Below are positions 19,513 to 30,942 of a DNA stretch of 64,000 nt, piece by piece; position 1 is the stretch's first letter, and each line of letters begins with the position of its first letter. The position numbers were made by a program, and so were the translations under genes. Origin of the DNA: Progne subis subis (lineage: Eukaryota > Chordata > Aves > Passeriformes > Hirundinidae); contig JAKJHU010000151.1 of assembly GCA_022316685.1 (NCBI GenBank), forward strand, positions 882,624 to 946,623. Direction: 5' to 3'. Under the pieces are notes generated by a model. It had not been told where the DNA came from. It saw nothing but the letters and a program-made list of their open reading frames with translations, and made no database searches.

Positions 19513-20087
19513 ACCACATTTCTGACTTGCCCAGAGGCAAAAGAATGACACCCAAACCATGTCCCGTGGCTGCCATGATGCTGAGGACTGGTTCTGTCTC
19601 CCACAGGTTTTTCCTGGGTTACACCCATTCAAACTTTTCCTCCTCTTCCCCCTGCACCAGCAAAAGATGCAGCTTGTGAATCATCCCCCAGCCCTGGCTT
19701 GTTTTCCCCAGTATTTACAGCCCTTTCTAATCTTTACAGCCCTCCCCCAGAGCATCTCTGGTTATGAAATTGCTGCTGATTCTTTTTCCCTGAGAAATAA
19801 TTCAAGCCCAGAGGGCTCTCTGGGCACCCGGAAGAAAACATTGCTGCCAAAAAAGCAAATCTAAATGTAAATTTAGACCCATTTCAGCTCTCTCCCTGCT
19901 GGCAGAAGCAGTCAGATCTCACTTCCCCTGTTCCCTCCATTATAAAACCATGGGTATTTCCTGAACATCTCCAAAGAAAGCCTTGGAAGAGGGAAGGGGG
20001 TAAGATTTTCCCTGCCACAGTTTTTTCTTTTATCAACAAACAATGTTTATTTCTTACTGGCAGGTAGGATGCTCATTTGGGAGCCTA
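19513..20087. other. Single-copy stretch
   Basis: No repeat family seen. A 101-codon open frame on + (19559-19864) has no recognisable motif. Confidence 0.5.
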
Positions 20088-20345
20088 GGAAAAGGGGGAA
20101 TGTCTTTAAGCTGAAAGAAAGTAAATTTAAATTGGATATCAGCAAGAAATTGTTCCCTGTGAGGGTGGTGAGGCCCTGGCACAGAAAAGTTTTTGACATC
20201 CCATCCCTGGAAGTGTTCAAGACCACGCTGGGGAACTTGGAGCAGCCTGAGACAGTGGAAGGTGCCCCTGCCCACAGCAGAGGTTTGGAATGAGATGATC
20301 TTTCAGGTCTCTTCCAACCCAAAACTTTCCATGATTTCATGAACC
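20088..20345 (+). mobile_element. CR1 LINE 3' end
   Basis: Contains 'gtgagggtggtgaggccctg', a small unique insertion around 20190 replacing part of the usual block, and tail 'ctttccatgatttcatgaa'. Confidence 0.9.
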
Positions 20346-21984
20346 TTTATGATTTCTGTGACATTTCCGTGACATTTCCCACCTTGGGTCTGGCCTTACA
20401 GCTCTTCCTTCGCCGTCCTCCTTTGCCTGGCTTTGCGCTTGGTCTTTGCTCCCCATGGTGGCACTGATGGGAAGAAAGAGTTAACTCTGCATTTTGCCCT
20501 CAACTTTTCCCAGAAAGAAGACAAAACCACTGAGTTTCTGTTCAGTGCTGATGTCCAGACTTTCCTTTCTTTTCTGGATCAGCTTTCACCTGATGTAGAG
20601 TCTAAGCCTTTAGACTGTGCTTAACAGCAGGAGGTTTATTCTCTGTGTCTGAAGAATCACAAAAAGCTGAGCTTAGGACAAGCTGGTTTTGATCATGAAA
20701 AGTCTTGGAGAATGGATAATTTTATTTTTTTCCCGTGGCTTTCCAAGCATTTTGGGAAGGTCAAAGTATCCTTTTCCCTCCTTCCTCCTTTGAAGTGATG
20801 GCCTTGTTCATCCTCATTTATCTTGACAGGAAACAGGCACTGATGAGTTGAAGAACAAGGTAAAAAAGTAATAGATATCTACTTAAAAAGCCAAGCAAGC
20901 AGAATTTAAATATTTATATTCAAGAGTCTTTTATGGAAGAGTCTTGCCTGACTTGTCCATGAACTTGAAATGTCTTAGCACTGAGGTTCTGGTGCCTGCA
21001 GTTCATTATTCACCTAATTCTGAGCTAACGAGAAATGAAAGCACCACCCACACTAGATGAGACCCAGAAGAAATGGTCTTGTGCTGATAAGTTTGAGTTT
21101 TGTGAAGTATTTGAGCTTCCAAGAGGTGGCACAGAGGAACAGCGGTGCCTGCACTGTGATATCTCCTGTGACCAGCTGATAAAAGACGTAAACAGACCTT
21201 TGTTTTCACAGATATTGAACTTTTCAGAGGGAAGAAAAATCTCTTCTAGGCTCAGCTCTAGAGGCAGGGAGTTCAAAACAACAAACTTTAGTCTCAGACC
21301 GGAATGCTGGTTTTGTTTATCTTGCTTGCAGAAAAAAAAAAAAAAAAAAAAAAAAGAAAAAAAAGAAAAGAAAAGGGAAAAAAAAAACCAATCAGTTCTG
21401 AGCGAAAGGTTTCTTTTCCCTCTCGTGGCATTAAAAAATCATAACCTAACTCAGCTAACACACACAGGAATCAAAATATCTCTGCAAAATGAGTAATTAA
21501 AAAGAGGGAACGTTCAAATGAGTTAGAGACAGGGGCTCAGCAGTTTGGGAACGGATTGTCCCGGGGTCCTGGAGCCAAGCAAGAAACCTTGGGAAGAGGT
21601 TTCTGCCTCGCTGCCCTGGGATCTGTTGGGGTGTCTGACCTACACCTCTCTGCTGGCAGCTCTTCCCTTTCTTGTTTTCCATGTGTTTTCCTGGCCACTG
21701 CCCAGTGACCTCCATGCACAAGGGGTTGGAGGGTGTGTGGTGGTTTGTGGCAGGAATTAATTGGAGTTGTGCCATCAGCAGGGAGCTGGGAGGACTTGGG
21801 TGAGATTATATTGGAGCTTGGGCCTTGGATGAGATGATCCCAAGATCCTGAGATCCTCAACAAACGCCATCCTGAGAAACTCAACATTACTGGCAAAGAG
21901 CATCCGCATACCAGAAAAGCCAAGAGTGTCCCAGGAAACCTCAAGGGAAGCGTCAGCAGGTTGAGGGAGGTGATTCTGCCCCTC
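20346..21984. other. Single-copy stretch with a purine run
   Basis: Holds the purine run at 21332-21389. An open frame ending TAA at 20624 reads protein-like (KKELTLHFALNFSQ) but has no ATG start and no splice context. Confidence 0.45.
21332..21389. repeat. Poly(A)/AAAAG run
   Basis: Twenty-four A followed by AAAAG and GAAA units. Confidence 0.9.
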
Positions 21985-22500
21985 TACTCTGCTCCTGTGA
22001 GATCTGCCTGGAGCGCTGTGACATCCCCAGAATATGGACGTGGAGCTGCTGGAGTGAGTGCAGAGGATGCCACCAAGTCAATTCCAAGGCCTGGAGCCCC
22101 TCTGCTCTGGAGCCAGGCTGGGAGAGCTCAAGTGTTCAGCCTGGAGAAGAGAAGGCTCCAGGGAGACCTCAGAGCCTCTTCCAGTGCCTGAAGGAGTTCC
22201 AAGAGACCTGGAGAGGGACTTGGACATGGGACTGGAGAGACAGGACAAGCTTTAAGCTGAAAATGGGCAGGGTTAGATCAGATATTGGGAAGGAATTCTT
22301 CCCTGTGAGGGTGCTGAGGCCCTGGAACAGGTTTCCCAGAGAAGCTGTGGATGCTCCATCCCTGGCAGTGTTCCAGGCCAGGCTGGACGGGGCTTGGAAT
22401 AACCTGGGATAGTGGAAGGTGTCCCTGTCCATGGCAGGGGTTGGAACAAGGTGATCTTTCAGGTCCCTTCCAACTTAAACCATTCCCTGATTCTCCAAAA
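21985..22500 (+). mobile_element. CR1 LINE, longer 3' copy
   Basis: About 515 bp, co-linear with the copy at 4955-5466, ending 'taaaccattccctgattctc'. Confidence 0.92.
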
Positions 22501-23784
22501 ACACTCTGTGATTCCCACCAGCATTTCTTAGTTCTTTTAAGCAGGGATTTAAGAAGTACTTAGTGTTTGTCAGTCCAAAATATAGAGGTGTATGAACACA
22601 AATGTACAAACACAGAAAGGAAATATTTCCACAAGGGGAATGATCCCAAAGCAGGGCTACGGGAAGGAGCACCGCTTGTGTGAGTGGCAGGAATTGATCT
22701 TTTCTATCGTTTCTCTCTCCATTTTCAGACTGTAATTTTATTATTTTTTGGGCTGGCCTGACAAAGCAAAGCTCTCAGTAAATGGTATTTATCACTGCCA
22801 TCCCTGTGATATCCAGAGTGTGCCAAGGGAATGCACAAACCTTGTGCAAGACCCTTGAGATGGGAGGAGGAAGATGAGGAGAAACACCTCAGATACTCAG
22901 ACAGTGACGGAGAAGAGATTCTGTGAATGGAGAATTTCAGGAAAAGCTTGGTCTGAAAACTGGAGTGGGAAGCAGTGACCACCTCTGAAGGACAAGCGTC
23001 ACATTTTGGGTTGGCTTCAAAACAAAACCCAAGCTTTGCAGAGAAATCAGGAGTTGGTCTGTGAGGCACTGACTTAATTCACGCAGCTGAAGCAGCGCCT
23101 CTGGTACCTTCCTTGCCTTATTTCTGTGATTTACAAGTTGAAAAGGTAAAGAAAAATAAGCCATGTTTACAAATGAACCACAGGGCAGTTTTGACCATTA
23201 AAGGTGTGAAAAAAGAGACTTTGCACCACTGCAAAGCAGAGAATGTTGTAGTGAGAGCAAAGTTTCCGTATTTGCACAAGCTGGGAGTTTATTGGGAGTA
23301 TCACAAACCAGTCCACACACCTTCACTCAGGCAAGGTGGTGCAACGTGAAATCCATGCAGGCAGGAAAAGAAAACCTGAAAGGACTGTCAGAGCTGAAGA
23401 AGAGTTTCTTTTAATAGAAAAGACTGGAAGAGCTTGGCTGGAGCTGGAAGCTGAGTAGGAGTGGGCCTGGTCTGCAGACTCTGCCTCCAGACAAGCAGCA
23501 GGAAGGAGGAAGAATTATTTTAGCTGCAAGATGAAGCTGGCACCAGGACAAAGAGCTAAAAACTCATCTCAAATGAATGCTGGCTGGAAATGAAAATATT
23601 TCTAAGCATGAAAGGCAAAGAAGGTTTTGGAACAGCCTTCCAAACGCCCACCAGGTTTGGGATAGGCTTGAGATCCACGTGTGAGCAGGACGATGGAAAA
23701 AACAAGGAGCTTGAGGAGCAGAAAACTCTGTCAAGTCATACATCAGTCTGAGAAGGACATCCTGGCAACTAAAACTGAAGAGGA
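22501..23784. other. Single-copy stretch
   Basis: No transposon or coding segment recognised over 1.3 kb. Confidence 0.5.
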
Positions 23785-24003
23785 CAGTTTTGGATTGGAT
23801 ATTAGGAAGAAATTCCCCCCTGTGAGGGTGCTGAGGCTCTGGCACAAGTTTCCCAGAGAAGCTGTGGCTGCTCCATCCCTGGAAGTGTCCAAGGCCAGGC
23901 TTGGAGCAACCTGGGATGGTGGAAGGTGTCTCTGCCCATGGCAGGGGGTTTGGAACTGGATGATCTTGGAGTTTCCTTTCAACCCAAACCACTCAAGAAT
24001 CTA
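23785..24003 (+). mobile_element. CR1 LINE 3' end
   Basis: Sense copy. A small deletion removes part of the usual 'aggttggatggggcttgg' block. Confidence 0.9.
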
Positions 24004-24224
24004 AGTCAAATCACACTGTAAATGCACTGGAGGAATCCTTAAGGATTTGGGAATTCTCCCTTGTATCACTCCTGCTCTCTGGTCTTGTTCCACAAGGACA
24101 CGAATCCTTCCCCAGAGCTGCCTCCATTTTAGTGCTGGGTGGGTGCATGTGCAGATTAAGAATTTTCCTTTGAAAAACATCCTGGAGATATGAAAATAAA
24201 AACAAGGTTTACTTCAAATATATG

Positions 24225-24402
24225 AATATCCACTCAAAGAGTGTTGGGAACAGATTCCCAAGGGAAGGAGTGGAGTCATCATCCCTGGAAGTGTTTAAAA
24301 AACGAGCAGATGTGGCATTAGTGGGTATGGTTTAGTGAAAGTGGATGGGAGGCTGGACTTGATGATCTTGGAGCTCTTTTCCAGTCGTCACAGTTCTATA
24401 AT
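24225..24402 (+). mobile_element. CR1 LINE 3' end, older subfamily
   Basis: 'gaggctggacttgatgatct' and tail 'gttctataattta', more diverged than its neighbour at 23785. Confidence 0.78.
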
Positions 24403-24502
24403 TTAGAGGCCACAGTTTCCCCACTCACAACTTTAATGTGTTTACAGGGCATAAATATCACAACGGTGTTTCCACCACATTTGATTAGGGTTTTTATAAT
24501 GC

Positions 24503-24506
<4 letters not shown>

Positions 24507-24534
<28 letters not shown>
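24507..24534. repeat. Poly(T) run
   Basis: Twenty-eight T. Confidence 0.95.
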
Positions 24535-24537
<3 letters not shown>

Positions 24538-24931
24538 TTAATGTAATCTAAATTCCATTTATAATTTTGAAGGATGCTATTAACTATGGCAGCCATAAAA
24601 AACTTTTATTTCTGTAAGGCCTGCGTAAACATTTTCGTGGTGCTCAGGAGCACAGCAGGTTTGTCTCTTTGGGGAGCATCCAAAGTGGCAGCACGATCTC
24701 TAACGTCATTAGAAAACTTAAATTCTGCAAACTGAATGGTTTTAAGTTTTCCCAAGGAAGATAACAGTAAAAGTGGCTCTCATTTAAGTTGACTGCAGAC
24801 TGGGGGATACCCCCAGGAACAAAATTCCAGTCTGGGGAAGCTGGAGATGGTTCATTCACTGCCTTGTTCCTTTGGTAAATTGGCTTTTCAATCGTGGTGG
24901 TTACAGGAAGAAAATAAGTCTTTTTGCGAAC

Positions 24932-25292
24932 ACTGAGTCTTGGAATGATTTGGGCTGGACAGGACCTCAAAATCTGTCTCATTCCCTGCCCTGCCACGAG
25001 CAGGGACACCTTTCACTATCCCTGGTTGCTCCAAGCCCTGTCCAGCCTGGGGCAGCCACAGCTTCCCTGAGCAACCTGTGCCAGGGCCTCAGCACCCACA
25101 CAGCCAAGGATGCCTTCCGAATACCTAACCTAAACCCACCCTTTTCCCATTCTCCTCTTTGCTGTCACTCCATCCCTCATCCTAAATGCCTCTCTGGCTC
25201 TCCTGGAGCCCCTTTAGGCACTGGAAGGAGCTCTGAAGTCTCCCTGGAAGTTTCCCTTCTCCAGGCTGAACGGTCCCAGATCTCTCAGTATG
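24932..25292 (-). mobile_element. CR1 LINE 3' end
   Basis: Antisense, from 'ggaatgatttgggctggaca' to 'cttctccaggctgaacggtc'. It includes the 'ggggcagccacagcttccct' block. Confidence 0.92.
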
Positions 25293-26724
25293 TCTGCAGA
25301 CGTTCGGTTGGTTAAGACAAGGCAAAAGCCAAAAAAGTAAAATTTGGATTATTAAAAGGAGGAGCAAGAGTCACTCGCCACGTGACAAACCTAAGTAATT
25401 TGATTGTCGTTGTCTCCTATGCAAAGATTCCGTCCACTACTGCTACTCAAAAACGGGGAGATGGAAATTTACATTCCTCTACCTGTTATTTCCTGAGGGG
25501 AAAAAATCCCAGTTGTGGACGGGGTTTTTTCACTGCCCAGAGCCTGGTGTTCATCATTGTGAAATAGGGGAAGGAAGAAGGCAAAGGGAGGCTTTGGCTG
25601 TTCTGTCTCAGGTTTTCACTTGGGGCTGGATGAATGACTCTGGAGTGTGGGATAAAATATCAAATGTGAGGATCCTTTTGTTCTCATACACAGGAAGTCA
25701 CACAATATTCCCTATTTGCAAACAAGGAGTAACAACTTGGCGAAACTCCCTAAAAAAAAGTGTTTGATTTTGCACACTGCGGAGGAAAAGGGATTTTAGC
25801 TATGACTCCAAAGAAACTGTGAGAAATAATAATTTTTCAGGGATGGAAGAGGCCTTTTTTTAAATCAGGTTTTCATGCAAAGAGTTTGTATTTGTCAGAA
25901 GCCTTCAAGTTTTAATTAAAACAAAGAAAGCCTTAGAATGGGATTTTAAAGGTTTTGAAAAAGAGAGAATTTTCACATTTTAAAGGTGAGCAGTTTATAT
26001 TTTTTAGCAGATTTATCCAAAAAAATGACTTTGTTTTTCCAACATCTGAAGACATTCTGGGTGAAAAATGTAAAGTGTTGTGGAAGGAGGGTTTTTTTGA
26101 TGGAAAGCCAGGAATCATATGTAAAGAAATACTAAAGAAGAATTGATTAATTCAGCTTTTCTTTTCTCTTTTTTTTTTTTTTCTTTTTTTCCTTTTTTTT
26201 TTTTTTTTTTTCTTTTAATTCTGAATCCTTTTGATATGGGGAAACCTCCAGAAATTTAAAAACTGGATTTACATATTTCCTCTTTTGTGTGTTTTCAAAA
26301 GTGAAATCTGGTTGACAAGCATTAAAAGTGACAAATTAGTAAAGAAAATAGACCAATGTTCTTTCCGCCCTCTATAAATAAGTCCCTGGGATATGGAATC
26401 TGTGAAATCATGTGCTGTAAATATAAGTTCAAGGCAGCGAGCATAAAGGAAAATTTAGATATCATCCAGCATATGCACAAAGAGAGATCTCCATGGTAAA
26501 ATATCCACGCTAAGCAAAACCAGCCGGAGCTGGAATTCACCTTTAATGTGGTGACAGCCCAACAGATGCTCAAATGCCGCAGAAATAGAAACAAAACGAA
26601 TCCCTGGGACACCAGATCTTCCCAAATCTTCTTCTCTTACAGATTAATATATTTAATTATGTAGCGAGAAGTGTGACAGCATTCATTAGTGTTTCTCTAA
26701 GGAATGTGCTCTGACAGCCAAATC
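25293..26724. other. Single-copy stretch with T-rich run
   Basis: Contains a pyrimidine run at 26165-26215 (T with a few C). Nothing else recognised. Confidence 0.5.
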
Positions 26725-26866
26725 TGATTCCTCGTCCCTGGAAGAGTCCAAGGCCAGGTTGGATAAAGCTCGGAGCAATCTGAAAGATGTCCCTGCCCGT
26801 GGCAGAGGGGTGGAACAAGATGATCTTGAAGGTCCCTTCCAACCTAAACAGTTCCGAGATTTTTCC
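26725..26866 (+). mobile_element. CR1 LINE 3' end
   Basis: 'agtccaaggccaggttggat' and tail 'ggtcccttccaacctaaaca'. Confidence 0.88.
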
Positions 26867-27044
26867 ACTTATTGATTGCTAATTCCACCAAATTTATGGG
26901 AGAGAGTTGAATTCAGAGCTCCCTGTCTCTCCAGGAGCACCAGGATGCACAAAACCCAACAGCTGGCTCTTCCCTGTGTGGTACAAGTGAGGAGCTACAG
27001 TGAAGCAGCGGATGCAGCTACCCTGGGAACTGCTCATCCAACTG

Positions 27045-27262
27045 GAGTGGGGAATTCAGGAAGAATTTCTGCACGGAAAAGGTGGCAAAGCACTGGAAGG
27101 CGCCGCCCAGGGAGGTGCTGGAATGCCCATCCCTGGAGGTGTCCAAGGAATCACTGGATGTGGCACTCAGAGCTCTGGGCTGGTGGCAAGGTGGGGACCG
27201 GTCAGGTTGGACTTGCTGATCTTGGAGGTCTTTTCCAACCTCACTGGTTCTGGGATTCTCCG
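27045..27262 (+). mobile_element. CR1 LINE 3' end
   Basis: 'ccatccctggaggtgtccaa', 'tggacttgctgatcttggag', tail 'tggttctgggattctc'. Confidence 0.9.
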
Positions 27263-28758
27263 AATTGGGCTCCTGATGGCCAGAGCATCAAAATTCCCTA
27301 GAGTCAACTCCAAGAAAAACTCGTGGATTTGATTGAGACGGAGCCCACAGGACAAGCAAGTCCATGTGGAAAATGACCAAAGGTTTTATTTTTCTCATGG
27401 AAATTTTCGGTGCTGACACTTTTTCCAGATGAAGCATAAAACTTGGAGGGATTTGGTAGAAGACAGAAAAATGTCAAGTGATGGCTTGGGATTGGAGTGA
27501 AGGGGAAGGAGGGGATATTTGGTTTGTTCATTAAAAAGAGACAAATCCCCTGAAAGGAGACATTTCTTGTGGAAATATCACTCCTTTGAAACCAGACAAA
27601 ACCCCTTTTTTGTCTGAGATAGAGATGGAGATCAGTCTGGAACTGGGGTTGAACTGTGAATCCAAAAGCTGCCTGAGCCACTGGAGGTTCACTGACTCAC
27701 CGGGCACCCAGGAGAAATCCCATAATTTCTGAGCAGCATTATTTAGTGGAACTGGATGATTTTTAAGGTCCCTTCCAACCCTTCTATAATTCTACAATTC
27801 TCTTGTTTCTATGTGATGTTTATTACACAAGTTCGTGGTTGACAGGAGCTCCAGTTATTCTCTTTCTCGTGAGTCCAGAGTGGAGTTTACCCAGCTCTGC
27901 TGGCCAAAAACACACAAAAACACATATTATCCTCATTTCTCTTCTCATCCCAGAAAACACCCATTTTCCAGATGGTTACAAAATCATCCCTGAATTTTCT
28001 CCATGCCCCATAAGCCCTGAAAATGTGAAGGATCCTCAGGAAAGCTGCCCTGGTGCACTTGTGTGGGATGAAAAGGCAGAGGAAAAGGTATTTAAAAATT
28101 ACAGCAGACGTTCTGGGGGAAGGGAGGTCTTGAAAGGACAAGAACCGATTCCTCTTCTCAGTACTAATTAGGATCTGAGAAATCTCTGAGGGTTAATGAA
28201 GAGCAGACATGTTGAAATGTCACGTGTGTACACGGCAATTTAGGAGCCTCCCTTTCTGGATGGAGTTATTATGGGTTATTAATGGCCAGTGTCTCAAAAT
28301 CACAATGGGAAATGAATCCTCGCATTGAAACTGAAGAGTGAGAAGGAGTTTTATGGACAGATTAAGAATGTGTTTAATCCCTAAACAGGCCAAAAAGAGA
28401 AAAATTAAGGATGAAACAATTGGAAGAGAGTGAATAATTAACAATGAGCACAGACCGTCATCCTAGGAACCAGCAGAGCACCTGCTTGACCAGCAACATC
28501 TTTTCCTTTAATGCATTTTCTCTAATAACATTTGCCCTGTTTCTTTTCGAAGATCAGTTAATTGAACTTGGACCTTAATTTATTTGGGTTTTGACCCTTT
28601 AATTTCCTCCTTCCGTGTCCTGGAAGTGCAGCTTTGCTTTCTGCAAGGGTTCCCTTTGAGGTGCTGTGTTTAGTACTCTGAAGTGCTCTGGGCTAATCAG
28701 AATCACAGGTTTGAACCATGTTTTGAGTTCAGTCAGGGTTATTTTATCTGTTCCTTAG
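27263..28758. other. Single-copy stretch with a CR1 tail
   Basis: Contains only the CR1 tail listed at 27744-27802. The open frames at 27304-27681 and 27803-28171 lack motifs. Confidence 0.45.
27744..27802 (+). mobile_element. CR1 LINE 3' tail only
   Basis: About 60 bp: 'aaggtcccttccaacccttc' plus ATTCTACA repeats, a severely 5'-truncated insertion. Confidence 0.82.
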
Positions 28759-28977
28759 ACACCAAAAAATCTTTCCTCTGAGGGTGGGGAGGCCCTGGCA
28801 GAGGTTGCCCAGAGAAGCTGTGGCTGCTCCATCCCTGGAATTGTTCAAGGCCAGGTTGGAAGGGACTTGGAGCAACCTGGGACAGTGGAAGGTGTTCCTG
28901 CCCATGGCAGGGGATGGAACTCAATGATCTTTAAGATCCATTTCAATCCAAGCTTTTCTGTGATCCTGTGATCCTGG
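28759..28977 (+). mobile_element. CR1 LINE 3' end
   Basis: Sense copy with the 'gaggttgcccagagaagctg' block. It ends in two TGTGATCC repeat units. Confidence 0.92.
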
Positions 28978-29133
28978 AAAATTAGACGTAAGTAGAGGCA
29001 GCTGAAAAAGTTGTCTAATTCCCAAATAATCATTTTGTGTTTCTCATTTTCTTAAAATCTTGCAGCTAGGGAAGCAACATTCCCTCTATGTCATCTTCAA
29101 AGATTTAAGAATAAACTATTTTATGGTTTGGGG

Positions 29134-29178
<45 letters not shown>

Positions 29179-30182
29179 ATCAACAGTTGGGGGGGGAAAA
29201 AAAAATCATTCAGGGACTAAAATTCCTTGTACACTGAGTTTATTCCAAAGAACAATTCAATGTGAATTCCTTAGTTTGGACGTTCCTCTGTTCATATCCT
29301 TTTGTTCCACTTTGGACTCTGCTGGGGGATATCTGTGCCAACATTCCTTGCACCATGGCAATTCCCTGCTCTGGGAATTCCTTGAAATGGCTCAGAATGG
29401 TGTAACATTGCTCTCATCCCACAAAACAAGAGAGGCACCTGCAAGCAGGTGCGATTCCCTGTTTCCTGTAGCATTTATCAGCTGGCACCATTCACAGGCT
29501 GTCTATATTCAATTCAGCACGTTCTGCTTCGACTCACTGGCATAAAATAAAGATCATAAAGCATCAAGGCTCTGTGACAAATAGGGAGGTTCATTTTCTG
29601 CAAAAAGTCACCCTCATATGTGGATTTTTGGGTGCACTGGGTACTGTGAAAACATCAAAATTATGCAGAGTTGGTAAGCCAAGATATTTCAGGGTGCAAC
29701 AGTCGTCACGGTCATGTTTGAAGATGCTGAGCAGGCAGCCAAAAGTGTCACTCCAGTGACAGCACCCCAGCAGTGCCAATGACACACAAAGAAGAGGAAA
29801 CGGAACCGGGATCACTAAAAATAGAGCTCTCCTGCCATAAATGCCAGATTTATTTCCTTTGTGGGAAGGACAGAGCAAGGCTCTGAAGGTGCCATCCCTC
29901 TTGATCTTCTGTGCAAAGCAACCGGGGGGATATTTTTGTTTGGTTTGATGTTTACTTTGAGTAAAAATAAATTGGAACAGGAACACTGCTGCTTGCTCTG
30001 ACAGTGGGCATGGTTAGAGATACAGAAAGATGAGAGCATAAGAATCAGCTCCTTCTTTTGGGCATCTTAAATCTTGTTATCCGTCATGGGAATTGTTCTT
30101 GAGGATGGTTTTTGGTTGTCAAAATAAAGTAGTTTGTCTTCAAAAGGAAGCCCTCACTGAGACCGATTTGCACAGAACACGG
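28978..30182. other. Single-copy stretch
   Basis: Holds the ATTT array below. Overlapping open frames on both strands at 29.57-29.99 kb show no domain. Confidence 0.45.
29134..29178. repeat. (ATTT)n microsatellite
   Basis: About 11 uninterrupted units. Confidence 0.95.
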
Positions 30183-30368
30183 CAGGTGAGGCCCTGACAC
30201 AGGTTGCCCAGAGAAATTGTGGATGTTCCATCCCTGGAAGTGTCCCAGGTCAAGTTGGGTGGGGTTTGGAGCAACCTGAATGTTGGAGAAGAGGCTGAAA
30301 GGTGTCGCAGCTCACAGCAGGGGGCTGCAACGCGATGATCTTTAGGTCCTTCGCAACTTAAATACATT
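30183..30368 (+). mobile_element. CR1 LINE 3' end
   Basis: 'gaggccctgacacaggttgc' through 'gatctttaggtccttcgcaa'. Moderately diverged. Confidence 0.88.
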
Positions 30369-30767
30369 CTTTGGTTTTTAGTACTTCTCAAGGCTCTTTT
30401 TCAATTCTCACAGCCGTGACACAAGCTCTGACTTTTGCTTGTTTGCCGAGTTCTTTTGAAGATGAGATACTGACAACTCAGGGGAGGCTTCTCCAAGTAG
30501 CAGATTCCCAAAATAGAGAGACACAGCTCAGTGACCTCCAAGCTGTTGGGCTCAGCTGATCTTGGAGGGTTTGGTCTTGAAGTGCCCTGCCCAGCCAGAT
30601 GCTGCTTTTTGAAGATTTCCATTTGGAGATTTAAAATATGTGAGAAGCTGAGAAGCAAATCAGTGTTCAGAACCAGAAATAAGCAAAAATAGGGTTTAGA
30701 ACTTGCTGGAGCTTTCAGAAATCTCAGAGTGTGCGTGAAGAAAAGAGGAAGAGAGAAAGGAAGAGGA

Positions 30768-30942
30768 GGAAGGAAGGAAGGAGGGAAGGAGGGAAGGAGG
30801 GAAGGAGGGAAGGAGGGAAGGAAGGAAGGAAGGAAGGAAGGAAGGAAGGAAGGAAGGAAGGAAGGAAGGAAGGAAGGAAGGAAGGAAGGAAGGAAGGAAG
30901 GAAGGAAGGAAGGAAGGAAGGAAGGAAGGAAGGAAGGAAGGA
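30768..30942. repeat. (GGAA)n array with GGAGGGAA start
   Basis: Roughly 40 GGAA units, the first part with GGAG variants. It creates long but meaningless Lys-Glu-Gly and Leu-Pro-Ser frames on the two strands. Confidence 0.95.

Noticed and set aside
20433..20624. Protein-like frame ending at 20624
   Set aside because: No ATG start and no convincing acceptor. Likely chance.
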